Part shown: positions 23,375 through 36,090 of the stretch, piece after piece | Layout of the letters: every line of letters begins with the position of its first letter | How positions within the stretch are numbered: position 1 is the stretch's first letter | Assembly (NCBI GenBank): GCA_029532415.1 | Contig: JAQOTA010000033.1 | Span: forward strand, 496,001-560,000 | Source of the DNA: Marasmius tenuissimus | Taxonomy: Eukaryota > Basidiomycota > Agaricomycetes > Agaricales > Marasmiaceae | Direction of reading: 5' to 3' | Length of the DNA stretch: 64,000 bases | The notes under the pieces: model-generated | Seen by the model: the letters and a program-made list of their open reading frames with translations, nothing else | What the model was told of the DNA's origin: nothing | Databases searched by the model: none | Translations under genes and position numbers: made by a program

Positions 23375-23523
23375 CGTGAGGGGTTTCTGAGTCCATAGAG
23401 TGTTTTAGTGTAACGCTGTTAGACCCTTCAGAATGACTATATCCTGTTTTAAGCATATGATGACTCAATTACTCGCCTTCGACGATTCTGTGATGGTGGT
23501 TGCAGCACAAGAGCTGGGGCTGA

Positions 23524-23725
23524 CACAGCTGGGGCAAAAACCTATTTTGATGTGGAATATGGAGCAGAAATATGACGCCTTACCTTTCCGGTGAGTATTT
23601 TTGAGCCAAATATGCGGAATTCAATTCAGTTTCAACTATTTCCAGTCCAAATATGTGTTGAACTATGAGGCGTCATATTTTTCTGGCATATCTTCATGCA
23701 AAAATAATGTTCACGCCCAGCTGTG
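23524..23725. mobile_element. MITE-like element C, copy 1 (TGA duplication)
   Basis: 202 bp beginning CACAGCTGGGGC and ending GCCCAGCTGTG, with a second internal inverted pair AAATATGACGCCT (23568-23580) and AGGCGTCATATTT (23668-23680). Flanked by TGA on both sides (23521-23523, 23726-23728). A 3-bp T-N-A duplication is typical of PIF/Harbinger insertions. It lies in the 5' flank of the F-box pseudogene and 3' of membrane-protein copy 3. Confidence 0.78.
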
Positions 23726-23983
23726 TGATGTCCCGGTCCGGCTGGCAAGCTTGGCCGAATTTTCCACGCTTCGGCCACCTCAAGGTTCAATCCCAAGAGA
23801 AAGTCACTCATAAAAAACGTCGGCCCCCGGACAGATATTCGATACAACAAAAATCAAATGCAAGTAAAATTCGTACTGAGAACGGACAGTTGAGATACAG
23901 ACAACAAGGCCGAGTGGGTGATAGGTAAGCTTGTGAGCCGTTCAACTTAAAGACACTCCCGTGCGATACCAGCTGTAAGATCC

Positions 23984-25603
23984 TTAAACCCCCACCGCCG
24001 GGCCTTTCAAGCCTGCATTTGCGTTCTTTTCTTCGCCACTGATGCTGACGCCCTCGCTCCAGTCTTCTGATGCCGGAGGTTTGTTTTGCGCTTCCACGTC
24101 TTGCACCTGGGAATCAGTATGAGTTAGATTCAATTCCGTTCCGACATTCACATCGAAGCGCAATGTGGACAGGGCTCCTGCCCCCCAGACTCTGTGGTTG
24201 CGTAGAGCATTGAAACCTCTGCAGCGAACGATGATAAGCGCAGGGGCGATCCCCTAAAAGTGTCGATTAGTGAATCATCCCAACGTAAGTTTGCTGTTGA
24301 ACAATTATGATGCTCACCGCGATCAAAGTTACCGTTGGGGCAAGATCGATTGGAAGGCCTATCTCGCTAGCACTCTCCTTCAAAGTGATATTTGCAATGC
24401 TGAATATGGGATATAGAACTCCAGACTCGAGGCTTTTGAATCGTTTGAGCTTGTGATTGACGGATTGAATTAAATGAGTAAACGTACATGATCGCCACAA
24501 TCCTCTGATAGAACCTCTGAGTACCAGGGCCGAGAGATTGCCTCGCCCCCTTGGAAATCCACCATATTCTCGAAACTTGAGAACGGAATCATGATACATT
24601 CTCTGCACAACCACCAGGATGTTGCGTACCTGTAAGTATCGTGATTAAGAGATTGGCAGCCGCGTACACGCCATTGTATAGCTGGTACACAACATCTCCT
24701 TGAGGAAGCAGTTCCAAAAATTGCATTGGTCTATCTTTGTAAATGACTGCAACGATGGTAACTGATGTAAGGCCTAGCGGTAAGGATTCAGCCATGGTAG
24801 AATGAGGATGGGGTATCAGATTGCCGTTGACGAACAAAACGAGCATAAACATGATGCCAATGTGTCTGTGCAAGTTCCAGACCACAGAGCACCGATGCAC
24901 CTCAAATTGACACATTTTGTTAGGTGGAGTCAAGGTCAAGTAGGAACTGATCGTCACCAGCATCGAATCTGCAAGGCAGCTGGGTATGAGTTCAGGATGA
25001 GGTTCTTCCTTAGATACGCGCTTGAAACCCAAAACGAGGTTTACTCACTTGCATACAACACTGAGAATGGAGTAGATATCCCTTGAATCCGCCCGCACTC
25101 AGCGACATCAGTAAGTAAAACAATATAGAATGGACATACTGATCTGTCCTATGGAGCCGATCGGTAGTCAAGTACATTCGAAAACCACTTTCATCTCCTG
25201 TCTGCAAAGCAGTGAAGATGAAGTTCATTTCGCGAACCAAATCGTGCGTAAAGAGGGCCACATTGATTGTTCCGGCTACGAACAGTAACACAGTTGACCA
25301 AAGGTACAGTCTGTGTGTTGTTGTCCCAGTGGAGTGCCGTGATTTGGACAGGATGCTGATGCACAATATGAAGAGGAGAATGTAAAATCCTTTCATAAGC
25401 AATAAGCATCCTTGAGGTCCTCGTTGCGGACATCAAATGGACCCACCATAAGCAAGGAACATAACCTTGTACGGTAGTTGTTCAGCAACACTTTCTACCA
25501 GATAATGCCAACTAGACGCAGGACTTACCGAAAATGTCGCGATCGGATATATCACGATGTGAGAAAGAGAGAAAAACTCAGAATACTGGATGAGGTTGCT
25601 CAT
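23984..25603 (-). CDS. multi-pass membrane protein, copy 3 (intact, 10 exons, 363 aa)
   Basis: Exons 25603-25529, 25465-25447, 25389-25140, 25081-25049, 24979-24958, 24900-24825, 24773-24630, 24575-24488, 24432-24318 and 24253-23984 join into an open frame. Words equivalent to copy 2: MSNLIQYSEFFSLSHIVIY, YILLFILCISILSKS, CLADSMLVHRCSVVWN, YNGVYAAANLLITILT, SRIWWISKGARQSLG, APALIIVRCRGF and DVEAQN in the tail. The intron after AACG begins GC instead of GT (24824), with a normal AG end; it is also open in frame, so retention would add residues without breaking the protein. Function unknown; topology is receptor- or transporter-like. Confidence 0.83.
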
Positions 25604-26300
25604 GATTTCTCTCGGCAGGACTCGCAGGGATCGGGTTGAACATGAAATCACCCATCATTATCTTTGTCTTAAATCATCTAGGGTGAGGTTATTTTGGGCT
25701 CAGTGAGGCCTCGTGAAAAATAAAATAGACAAAGTAGGTTAGTTCGACTTTGTAATGAATGTAGAAAATTGATATGTAATCACATCAACCCTTCAAACCG
25801 TTCGGTTCCTTGTTCCCCTTATAATCACTCCTGTCCGCCCTAGACTCTGATCTTGTCTTATTACAAGGGTGAAAGTCAAAGGAAGGTCTTGCTGTGAGAT
25901 CACAGAAGACAGCATCCATGGATAGCTGGATTGAAATATAGATAAGACCATCAGCACTGTGAGATGGACCTATATCTGAGAAGGGGCTCAAGCTCCGTAA
26001 CATCACTGCAATGGTCATGAGGGGCCTACCGTGGTATGAGTTTCCATTACACTAGGTTGGACTTGACCAAGCCCTATGAATCTGAATTAAAAAAGATTAA
26101 ACACCATTCATACTACATATGACTACAAGTACATGAGATATTGACACAGGTGTTTGAGTAGCCCTCAACGCGGGGTTTAAACCAGCATGAACTACACGGG
26201 AAGTGCAAACGGGATGCCTAACAGACTGCTTTGAGCATGTAGAAAGCCTATTTAAACAACAATAGACCAACAGTGAATGGAATAAACCAGCTGCTTTTGA
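25604..26300. other. intergenic, upstream of membrane-protein copy 3
   Basis: AT-rich with no recognisable gene. It holds the presumed promoter of copy 3, but no clear TATA element could be chosen. Confidence 0.4.
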
Positions 26301-26509
26301 CACAGGTGACAGCTTGGGCCAAAACTTATTTTGTTACGGTATATGAAGCAGAAATATGTTGCCTGGCTTTCCGGTGAGTATTTTTGCTGCCAAATATGCG
26401 GAATCCAATTTAATTTCGACTATTGCGAGCCTGAATATGTGTTGAACTGTGAGGCATCATATTTTTCTGGCATATTTCCATGCAAAAATAATATTCACGC
26501 CCAGCTGCG
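26301..26509. mobile_element. MITE-like element C, copy 2 (TGA duplication)
   Basis: 209 bp, clearly homologous to 23524-23725 over its whole length and in the same orientation, including the shared TTTCCGGTGAGTATTTTTG and CCAAATATGCGGAAT blocks. Flanked by TGA at 26298-26300 and 26510-26512. The two copies bracket membrane-protein copy 3 as direct repeats 2.78 kb apart. Confidence 0.78.
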
Positions 26510-26512
26510 TGA

Positions 26513-27490
26513 ATGGGTAGGAAATCTGTTTTAACCACATTCAAATGAGGTAAACCGAACCGTTCAAGTCTCACCTTTGTCCTATCCTTCCCTGTCCTCT
26601 TCTCCTTTTGTCACCAGTCTCCTCTTCATGTGTATCTCCAAAGCTGTGACGCGGGACCCTCTCAATTGGCTGTTGACCGTTAGAGTTCATAAGTTGCTCC
26701 AATTCAATTGTATGAACTTTGTGAAATCAACAATTCTACCCGAGGCTGACTCACAAAAGTCTACGTTGCCAATACGTGCCACTCGTCCTAATATTGAAAT
26801 CCGCAGCCTCATATCCCCACCTGGCCTTCGGGGAGTCGCTCCACTCGAGGTTCCAATTTTTTTGCTCCATCCAATGGTGAGTTGAGCCCGCGGGTTGTCG
26901 GCAGAAATGGAAAAAAAGTGGGTGGGGGAACAGAGTGGGGTGGCGGCACCAACTTGATGGTGGTGGTTACTAGTCAGGTGGTGCGTGTGGCATGGCACTG
27001 GGCCTCAAAAAGGACCAAAATCGAGTGATTTTGGATAGGACATACTACCGCATATGCCCACCCCTATGTGGCACACGGTCCAGTGCCGTCAGAGCACATT
27101 CACCTGACAACATGCAGTCTCTCGATGCAAACCTTCAAAATCTCTACGTTATCTGATTGGTTCATCAAAAGATCATATGACACCTCCCTATTCCTTCTCT
27201 GTGCGACCTAAATCCTTGTACATATTGAACTCATCATTCGACGACTGGTTTAAGAGCCTAGTGCTTCCCGGCGACAGGCGCATTGTGCTCTTGACACAAT
27301 TATATAATATAATCTGTGAGCGTATCAGAGAGTATCGCACACACAACGAGTCATTCGGAATACAATATCAATCTTACATAGCGAGAGAGGGGGATATAAA
27401 TATGGTTTACGGGAAGGAAAACGGGACTTGTGACTTGTGTCAGCTCGGAGATACTGTCTAAGTTGAACCACCCTCTGGCGATGCTCAAAA
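26513..27490. other. intergenic with an 80-bp dispersed repeat
   Basis: No gene recognised. 27080-27160 (CCAGTGCCGTCAGAGCAC...) matches 46597-46679 and so belongs to a dispersed repeat. Some short frames at 26577-26885 and on the opposite strand have no motifs. Confidence 0.45.
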
Positions 27491-29099
27491 CTATTTCGCT
27501 GGGCTGTTCAGGATGGTGTTTGTCCTCTTTTCCTCATGATGGGCGCTACTGCCTGTGCTCGAGCCTTCTGCTACAGAATGTTGGGATTGTGCTTCGACAT
27601 CTCGCGCTTGGGAGTCGACATGGGCGGGAATAGATCCCGCTCTATGATTTGAGTTGAAATGTAACGTGGACAGGGTTCCTACTTCCCGAGCGCTATGGTT
27701 CTGAAGGGCATTGATAGACCGGCACCGAACAATCATTAGAGCGGGAGCGATTGCCTATACCACTCGATATATCAGTTCGAGTACATCTAGGTCAAAATGG
27801 AACACCTACCGCGATCAAAGTGACCGTTACACCAAAGTCGAGCGGGATACCTATTTCGCTGATACTCTCGTTCAGAGCAATATTCACAAAGCTAGCTATG
27901 GGATACAGAGTCCCAGACTCAAGGCTTTATAAGTGCATTATTTAGTAATCAACTGGGTTAAGCAAGGAGGGTCAGGACTCACATAAGAGCTAGAACTCTC
28001 TGATAAAGTCCCTGAGCACCACTGCCGAGAGATTCTGTTGCTTGTCTGGAAAGCCACCAAATTCTCAATGCTTGAAACCGAGTTGTGAGATAGTTCTTGT
28101 AACACTGTTGTCTCTGCTTACCGGTAAGCAGTGTAACCAAAAAGTTAGCGGCCGCATAAGCACCATTGTAAACCTGCCTCATATTTGCTCCCCGGACAAA
28201 AAGTACTAGACCTTGGTCTGTGGTATCACGGGATCCGACTCCCATCAGAATGATTGCTACAAGGCCCAGCACTAGGGGGCCATTCAGCAGTAGTGGATAA
28301 ACAACAAACATCGGAACTTACCGTTGATCAAGGAGGTGAGAATGAATAGGATCATAATGCGTTTACTGCTATTCCAGACTACATAACATCTATGCACCTT
28401 CAGAAGGATATCAGGTCCCATCAGCCATTTTCATAGATCAAGAGAGATTTGAACAGCACCAGCATCAAGTCTGCCAGGAAGCTAGATACATTAGTTTTAA
28501 TTTGCAGGGCATAGGGATGAAAGAGGGAATCCCCACTCACTTTGCTATATTTTGCAGAATCATGACCGCTAATCTTTGGCCCTATTTTAGTAACAGTTAC
28601 AAGTCTTCAGGCCCATCAGAGGGTACGTACTCTTCTGCAGAGGCAACCTTATTGGTGGTCATGGACTCAAAAAAAGCACGGTCATCTCCCGTTTGCAAAT
28701 CAGTGAAGATGAAGACTGCCTGGCGGATTGTATCGTGCAAAGAAAGGACCACGTTTGCTGTTGCGACCACGAATAGTGACACAGTTGAGCAGAGGTACAG
28801 GTTGTGTGGTGGCATCCTCCCTGTGGACTCAGAGTAGCGCCGGGATTTTGTGAGAGCGCTGATGCATAGGATGAAGAGTAGGATGTAAAATCCTTGCATG
28901 GGTGGTTAGCCGCTGGAGTGTCGTTGCCAGCATCGAAGTGATTCACCATAAGCAAAGAACAAAACCTTTGGATACCGACTCAGCTTTGTCTTTATTACAG
29001 GGTAGTCCTAAGCGCGAGACTCACCGAACATGTTGCAATCGGGTATCCCACAACATGACGCAAAGAAGTATACTCGGAAAAAGGAAAACTACCGCTCAT
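27491..29099 (-). CDS. multi-pass membrane protein, copy 4 (intact, 10 exons, 367 aa)
   Basis: Exons 29099-29025, 28985-28967, 28892-28631, 28573-28541, 28481-28460, 28397-28322, 28271-28122, 28070-27983, 27924-27810 and 27754-27491, all GT...AG. Exons 1, 2, 4, 5, 6, 8 and 9 have exactly the lengths seen in copies 2 and 3 (75, 19, 33, 22, 76, 88 and 115 bp). Words: GFYILLFILCISALTKS, LADLMLVHRCYVVWN, LGLVAIILMGVGSRDTTDQ, YNGAYAAANFLVTLLT, APALMIVRCRSINALQN and DSQARDVEAQSQ. For exon 4 the acceptor is CCAAAG (28574), not the upstream TAG, which would introduce a stop. Function unknown. Confidence 0.83.
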
Positions 29100-32000
29100 G
29101 ACCTATAATCTCCAAAACACCAGCCGCCTGGACGGGGTGGGCAGGAACGGGGAGGAATGGGGCGTACTTACCAACTATTAATCTGGCTTTATATCTTTGA
29201 GTGTGAGTTTAATTTGGTCTTCGTAAGGTCTATTCAATTTTTGAGAATCTTAAAATAGTTGGATGCTCCAAACTAATAAGATACTCCATACTAACGCTCC
29301 AAACTGTTTAGATTTTCGGGTCCATCACGTTCACCTGTGCTTAACGTAAGATGATCTCGTCGCACGCCAAAGGCATAAAGGAGTGGGCGCGGTCATTCAC
29401 TCGTACTAGAAGGAAGTCCCACTACTGCGAGGTCACGAAAGATCGAATCAACAGGCAGCTGGTAAAATAAGAACATAGATGCTCCGCGAGGAGCCTGAAC
29501 CTGAGAAGCATATGATGACTGAATGTCTAAGTTGGTGTTTGTCTCTTGATACATCATACATGAGGTGGATTGGCCAATCCACTGTGATGAGAGCGCAGAT
29601 GCAAGGTTCATCACAAACTTGGAGTTTGAGATATTGGAGTTCAGGAATACATCATCGTGATAAAGGGCTTTTCACGGCTTTTGAAGCAAACATAAACGAC
29701 GCCAAAGACCATCATGAATGGCTCGTGAAGTGTACTAGTAGGGAGCGCTCTTGTTCGGCAGAAAACCCTTTCACCAGATCAATGCGGGATTACGGGCGCT
29801 CCGAAACCGACAAATTTCCCCGAAGATAGACGGCCACTGGTTCTCATCACTAAAGATATCTTAGTGCAGCTGTGAACCCGGGAGCGTTTGTGATCCCGCA
29901 CCTATCCTGCACTGGTTGGTGGGGTGACACCGATCGCTCGTTACGACTTCATATACCGTCGGCGGAGTACGGATGGTGATGCAGCAAGAAGGATATTTAT
30001 GCAAGGCCCCAGAAGTCCATCAAGAACACTCACCCGGCAGATCCGAGAAGCTATACGCTAGTACCATCCTCCCTTCAAGAATTGATTTCCAGGTCCAATA
30101 TCATCGAGCCATCTCGCTACGGCTGTTGACGCCGATGGGATGCCACTGCCTGTCTCCATGAGTCAAGAAGAGGTGTGTCCGATACAACGCCTTCCCACCT
30201 GAAAGCCGGCCGGCCTTACACTGGCTTCTCAAGTTTCAGGACGTGGAGGCGCGAGAATGTCAGCATCGCCCCCCCCATCACCAGGGCACAAGTAATTGAA
30301 AGCACTGGGATGACGCATCGTGAAATACAGAGCGACTGACAGTGAAATCGAAGCATGGCAGTTGTGGGGAAGGGAAAGGGATCATATTCGCCATGATGGT
30401 AATCATCTGAATCAAGAGCTGTCATCGACCAGCGAACGAGGAAAGCAAGCGGAAGAAGAATGTGTGATTTGGTCTCAAACATTGACCGGAAAGACTTACC
30501 CTGGCGGGTGAGCCGCACGACTCTTGAGCCATTGTGCTACCCACGACGGTAGATTGAGCCTTTCCATCCTCGGCGGAGCTGCGTCTCAGAGAGGAAGTCA
30601 GAAACACAATCATTCAATTATTTCGGACTGAGAGTTGAAGCGAGAAAAGTTTCCATCTTCATAGGACACCCTCCTTTCGATTCCTGAATATCCAATCTCA
30701 GGCATGACGTTGGTTCTGACCGACGAACAACGAACTTATATAGTGTTCTCACACCACCACCGTATTGCCCTCTGGCTGCAATGCTGCTGAGGAGGTTCTC
30801 ACGTGTACCCCCCTTGCTCTGGTCTGTAACCGACTGGCACTCTGTGGAGAGGTGTGATATATTCTCTGGAGGTCGGAGAAATCCATTTGTCAATCATATT
30901 CCTACTTGGTATCCCCTGAAGGCCTCGGACCCGAGCCCCAAGTACTGTCGGCCAGATGCCCACGGATGAAATGCTGTTCCCAAGTCATTTTCGCTTACCT
31001 GAACCGATTTGCCGGCTCTGACAGGTTGGTCCCCCTGCATCTTCACCAGTCCGAGCCACACCAAAGGTGCCCAGATAACGCAAAAGAGGCTCCCCCAGGC
31101 TCAAGGGTATAGCTTGTTGATGGCATTATCGCCATAGAAATTCACGACGGGTCTGAATAGGTCTGAATACATAGCCGCTAAGCCGAACAATTTACGCGCA
31201 CTTGCCGAGCCCGCTTGTGGCCCCCTTACTGTTTTATTTTTCCTTTCGTTGAAGTTCTCAACGTTGCTTATAGGGTGTAAAATGGTTCATATTGCGGTAT
31301 AGGTACTCTACATGTGGTACTCTATAATGAAGCAGTGTAAACAGTAAAACCATGGGTCGAAAAACTCTCGTCCTGAGTGCCTGAGCGGAGAACTGAGATA
31401 GAGCACTTGAATGAATTGCGAACTTGACTTCACCGACGGACCACACTGGGTGCAAGGACCCGTAAGTTCCGGGAGAAATGTAGAATTGACGTGAAAACTT
31501 ATGTGGGGAGAATTTACCGTGATTCTCGTGGCCCATGCAAGAGATATTTGAACTAAATTTGGCCCATATGTGAGAGAGATTTGATAGAAAATCCAAACCA
31601 GGCCTTTCTATCCCATTTCTGTCTATTTTTGGTATCAAATAACTCTTCCCTTTGTTCCGCCACTTATGCTAACATCGCCCCGCATAAAGTTCAGCATCAG
31701 TCTCGCATATCTCTAAAAACTCATGTGATCCTGCACCCAGTGCCATGGTTTTGAGGCCACTTTTGACCACCCTGGAGCCTTGATGATAGGTGTGCTTGAG
31801 TCAACTTGATGGGGAGTTCTTGAGTGACCAGTAGCAGCGCGAAAGCTAATTTCTTGAGTAAGTTTGAGGGGTGCGCAGCCTAGAAAAAGAATAGTGCGAG
31901 AATGAGAAAAGCTGGAGGACATTGACGGAGATGAGGGCAGAAGGACGACTAGCGGACTTTGAAAAGAAAATGGCATAAGCCAAATCACGCCACTTTTAGC

Positions 32001-32375
32001 CGGGATGCGCCGGCTTACTTGATTTGGAAGGCAACTGGCATAACCTCTCAGGATCCGGCTGTTTCAGCAGCATGTCACATATCTGCTGAAAAACATCACA
32101 AAGGACGCAGATAGCCGCTAACAGCTTCTGATAACTCAAAATGGGACTTTCTCGACCACATTCTTTGCTCAAAGACTTCTAACCTGTTTGCTGACGCAAC
32201 CGACGGCATTACCCGGACAATGCCCGACGTATCAAAATTCCTACGCATTCTAGACTTGGATTTGGGCTTTTCCAAGTGACCACCTGTAACCACGACACAC
32301 AGTAAAGGCTAATATCATAGTTTCTGTGCGACAAGAGGGTCCATTCACTAACCTTCCGGCACCTTTTGTGTAGTT
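29100..32375. other. 3.3 kb without an assignable gene
   Basis: Several short frames exist on both strands, for example minus-strand 30216-30518 ending in a hydrophobic segment (SITCALVMGGAMLTF) and minus-strand 31258-31638 (126 aa, no motif). None forms a credible gene with start, introns and stop. It may contain exons of weakly conserved genes or old repeat remnants. Confidence 0.35.
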
Positions 32376-32380
32376 TGTAT

Positions 32381-32696
32381 TGATGAGCCGGCATGATGCC
32401 TAGCGCAGAGGACTACAACATGGCTACACTACTACTTACTAGAGAGAAGTTTAGAGAGGTAGAGGCAAGACATAGAAGCTCAAGCACACTATCGATTCAG
32501 GTAGAGAACTACGAGCTTATATACATGAAGATACAATAGAACTACCATATAGAGATAGAAATTGTACATATGAGCATAGTGAACAATAGATAAATGGAAC
32601 AATAGCGAATGCATTGTCCCGCATAATACAATGGTGGGAAGAGTGAACCAGGACTTTGGATATACCGGGATCTAATAATAGTCCACAGATTCAACA
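32381..32696 (-). repeat. 3' LTR of copia element 1
   Basis: 316 bp; on the minus strand it reads TGTTGAATCTGTG...GGCTCATCA. The polypurine tract GCGAGGGGGTG (32697-32707, minus strand) abuts it. Confidence 0.92.
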
Positions 32697-34762
32697 CACC
32701 CCCTCGCTAAGTGCAGCTGAAAAGTGCATCTGAGCAAATCAAGTGGACAAATAGAATTCAAGTCCAAGGTGATCTCTGAACCGTAAGAACTTCTCATGTC
32801 TGAGCTTCTTCGTAAACATGTCCGCAAGATTATAGACTCCTTCAACAAAGAACAACTCAACTTTGCCATCTTCAACACACGATCGAATATAATGATATCG
32901 AATATTGATGTGCTTGGTTCAGCGTTCTTGAACCAGATTAGATGCAATGAAGATAGAGCCTTGATTGTCACCGCAGATTGGAATAGGACCTAAGTCAATT
33001 CCAAGTTCAGAGAGTAGCGATCTTATCCAGGAAGCTTGATGACTGCAATCTGACAGTGCCATATACTCAGCCTCAGTAGAAGAAAGAGCTACAGTCTTCT
33101 GGGCGTGTGATTGCCACAAGAAGATGCCGCCTGCTAACTTGAAGAAGTAGCCAGTAATTGAACGGCGTTTGATAGGATCGGCAGCCCAATCTGAGTCTGT
33201 GAACACAAGAAGACCTCCATCAGAGTCACCATTGTAGACAAGTGAATAATCTGATGTGCCAGCAAGATAGTGGCAGATATGCAGAGCTTTATCGAGGTGT
33301 TCCTTTGTTGGATTAGAAGAGAACTGGGAAAGCTTTGTAACTGCATAGGCAATATCAGGACATGTGCCCAGCATAATGTACAGAAGCGACCCAATAACAG
33401 ACTGGAATCTGGAGCAAATGGCAGGGTTCACTGGACCATTGTTGGGAGTTGGCACATAGTCAGCAGGTAAGGGTGTTGGAGCACCTTTCGCATTCTGCAT
33501 CCCAAAACGTTCCAGGACTTTCTTCAGGTAGTCCTTCTGGTCAATCATGATCTTATTACCTTTGCAACAAATGCTCATGCAGAGAAACTTGCTAGCATCA
33601 CCCATATCGTGGCATTCCCATCGAGCCATGAACTCAGCTTTCTTCTTGTCAACAAAAGCTTTGTTAGGACCCATGAACAGTGCATCGTCAACGTATATGA
33701 TTGCATACACAACTTCACCACTCTTCGGATCTTTACAGATGAAGAGTCCAGCATCAGAAGTCAGGCGTTTGAAGCCCAGTACTTCCATGAATGCGCTGAG
33801 GGTTCACCACCACTCAAGGGCAGCTTGCTTCAGTCCATATAATGCACAACGCAGGCATAATACCTTGTGTTCTTGGCCCTTGACTTTGAAGCCTTCAGGT
33901 TGCTCCATGTAAATTTCTTCTACAAGATCGCTGTAAAGGAAAGCATTCTTGACATCAACAGAAGTAATGTACCAGTCCTTGAGAGCTGCAAGAGCAGGCA
34001 TCATACAAACAGTCTCATAACAAACAACTGGTGAGAAGATCTCATTGAAGTCTACACCTTTGACTTGAAAGAAACCTTTGGCAACAAGTCTAGCTTTCTT
34101 GTGACCATTCAACTTAACATTGAAGACCCATCTATTTCTGATGGCTTTGCGACCTTTAGGCAAGTCACAGAGTTCGAAGACCTTGCACTTACAAAGTGCC
34201 TCAAGTTCTTCATGGCAAGCATTCTTCCATTCTTTCTGTTGCTCAACAAGCAACTTTAGAATATCACGGAGTGCCCATTCTCTGATGTTAGAGAAATCAG
34301 GAATATTGGACGTTGGAAGCAAATCGTGAACTGGAATGGCATTGTTCAACAGGTAAATCACGAATCCTACTCCCCCTTCTTGGGTTAGTCTTTCGACTAC
34401 GCTTTCCTCATGCAACTCAGTGGTGCTTCCACTAGGTTCTGGAGCAGGTGGAGGCGGAAGTGGACCAGGAATCCCCCTTTTACCACCTTTGCCTTTCCTA
34501 GATTGTGAAGAGCTAGGACGATCAACTGGATGGGAAGGTTCTTTATCTCCAGTGACATTTCTCCAAGTATTTTTGTTCTCTAAGTCGCAAACAATATCTG
34601 AGGGTCTATTTGGGTTCCGCTGTTCACCAAATATATTACCAGGTTGCATTGTACCCTTCCGCTGCCTAAAAGACCGGTGTGGACCATCCGCTGCTGGTGC
34701 AGGCGGAGGAATAGCAGGCTCGCCTGGAGGCGTCAGCGGACCAGATTCAGGGAGTGGCAAAT

Positions 34763-35448
34763 TGTTAGGATCGTGCGGATATGACAGCCCGGATGGAAGT
34801 CCGAGTGGAAGAGACGGAAGCCGACGTGCCGGAATGGACTAGTCGGGGTTAGAGAGATTCCGACGACCGGAAGGCCAAACGGATGGCTGGACAATAGTCG
34901 AAGGTTTCGCCAATGACACCGTTGAGTTGAGTTGTCCTTGACCGGAAGGAAAGGAAGATAAAGATGAAGAGGAGATAGAGATAAAGAGACAGAATGAGAC
35001 AAATGAGATAAACGGAAACCAAGTTGATTTTAATTCTGAGGAATACAAGTCGTGAAGTATCTAGCTTATATATGTATTGATCTCCGAGACCTCCGAAGGG
35101 GTTCCGGCGATCGTAGTACCGAAGGTGAGTCAAGAGCGGGAGAGAATATATGTACAGTACGGAATCCGAGATGAATTGGAAATGAAGTGTCAGAATGGAA
35201 TGTACGGGATGAGTCATGATAGAATGGAGAGCGGAATGTCGGAATGTAGAGTATACGTACTACTCGGAGATGAACGGTGAATATGTATCTCCGATCCATA
35301 AGTACCGGGGACACGACGTCGGAATCCGAAGTCATGTTCCGAAAAGGATTGTGAAGGAAGAGAAAACATAAAGTAGATTCCGATACTCGGAATCTCTGGA
35401 AGGTGGATAGAGGCCTTCGGAAACCCCGGAACCGGCATGGATATAACA
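34763..35448 (+). mobile_element. solo LTR, TGTTAGG...TAACA family, copy 2
   Basis: 686 bp from TGTTAGGATCGTGCGGAT to GCATGGATATAACA, flanked by the 5-bp duplication CAAAT (34758-34762 and 35449-35453). Same ends and internal landmarks (GAAGGTTTC, GAGCTGTCCTT-like block, TATATA) as 17978-18733, but substantially diverged. Inserted between the integrase and RT regions of copia element 1. Confidence 0.92.
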
Positions 35449-36090
35449 CAAATCCCCTGGCACAGGGCCACCTGCAGGTTTGTCAACCTGAGGTTCTGAT
35501 CCCTTAGAAGGTTTGGAGTGATGTCTGAGATCTGGGAACAGAGTATCGTCCCAATCATTGCCAGAGTCTTCATCTTCCAAAGAAATGTTGGGATTTTCAC
35601 CCAAAGTAAATGGTTCACTACCAACAGGTGTAAAGCCACGAGTTTTGGCATCAGGACACTTATTGTATAGCGTCTCATCAAACAGTGCAGTGCTACCTTT
35701 GAATACAGAATTATTACTTCTCATGAACAGGAAGCCTTTCATCCCATCTTGGTGGCTAATGAAGGTCATCAACTCGCTGCAAGGAGCAAGTTTATTCTTC
35801 CTACGATCTTCAGGAATGAAGACGTAGGCTGCACAACCCATAACTTGGAGATGTGAAACATCAGGTGCTTTGCCGTAAAGCATTTCGAACAGAGTTCGCC
35901 AGCTCAAACGTTGCACAGGAGTGCAGTTGTAGAGGTGGATGGCATGCACATGGCAGAATTCCCACCAGGACTGAGGCATACAAGCTTCAAAGGAAAGAGC
36001 TTCAGCCTTCTAAATTGTTCAGCACAACTGTTTTGTTGTGGTGTATATGGTATGCTTTGATCCCTTTGGATCCCATGTGTCATGAAGTGC

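Larger units (their letters stand above)
20902..23396 (-). pseudogene. F-box protein gene, disrupted
   Basis: Reading leftwards, the start is at 23396-23375 (MDSETP, first bases of His) and continues at 22588 (HGTLLNIHQDHSEILS) after a 776-bp insertion. The F-box (RRLPTEILQEIFISA, then VCYRWRSIALDTPEIW) follows within the first 130 residues. The remainder is the leucine-rich tail usual in mushroom F-box proteins, ending REGMQIVVKAGGEI near 20902. Damage: frame change near 22035 (between SEELQL and RWREVDCFRRFI), another near 21380, and a TGA near 21307 before ARNYSGAPQ. F-box proteins are substrate adaptors of SCF ubiquitin ligases; this one cannot be made intact. Confidence 0.85.

Noticed and set aside
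23601..23813. Small frames over the family C elements at 23.6 and 26.4 kb, similar to each other in sequence
   Set aside because: Their similarity comes from the two MITE copies; there is no coding conservation beyond the DNA repeat.
27977..28640. Membrane-protein copy 4 as a pseudogene because exon 4 seemed frameshifted
   Set aside because: Using the acceptor CCAAAG at 28574 instead of the upstream TAG gives the standard 33-bp exon and an open frame.
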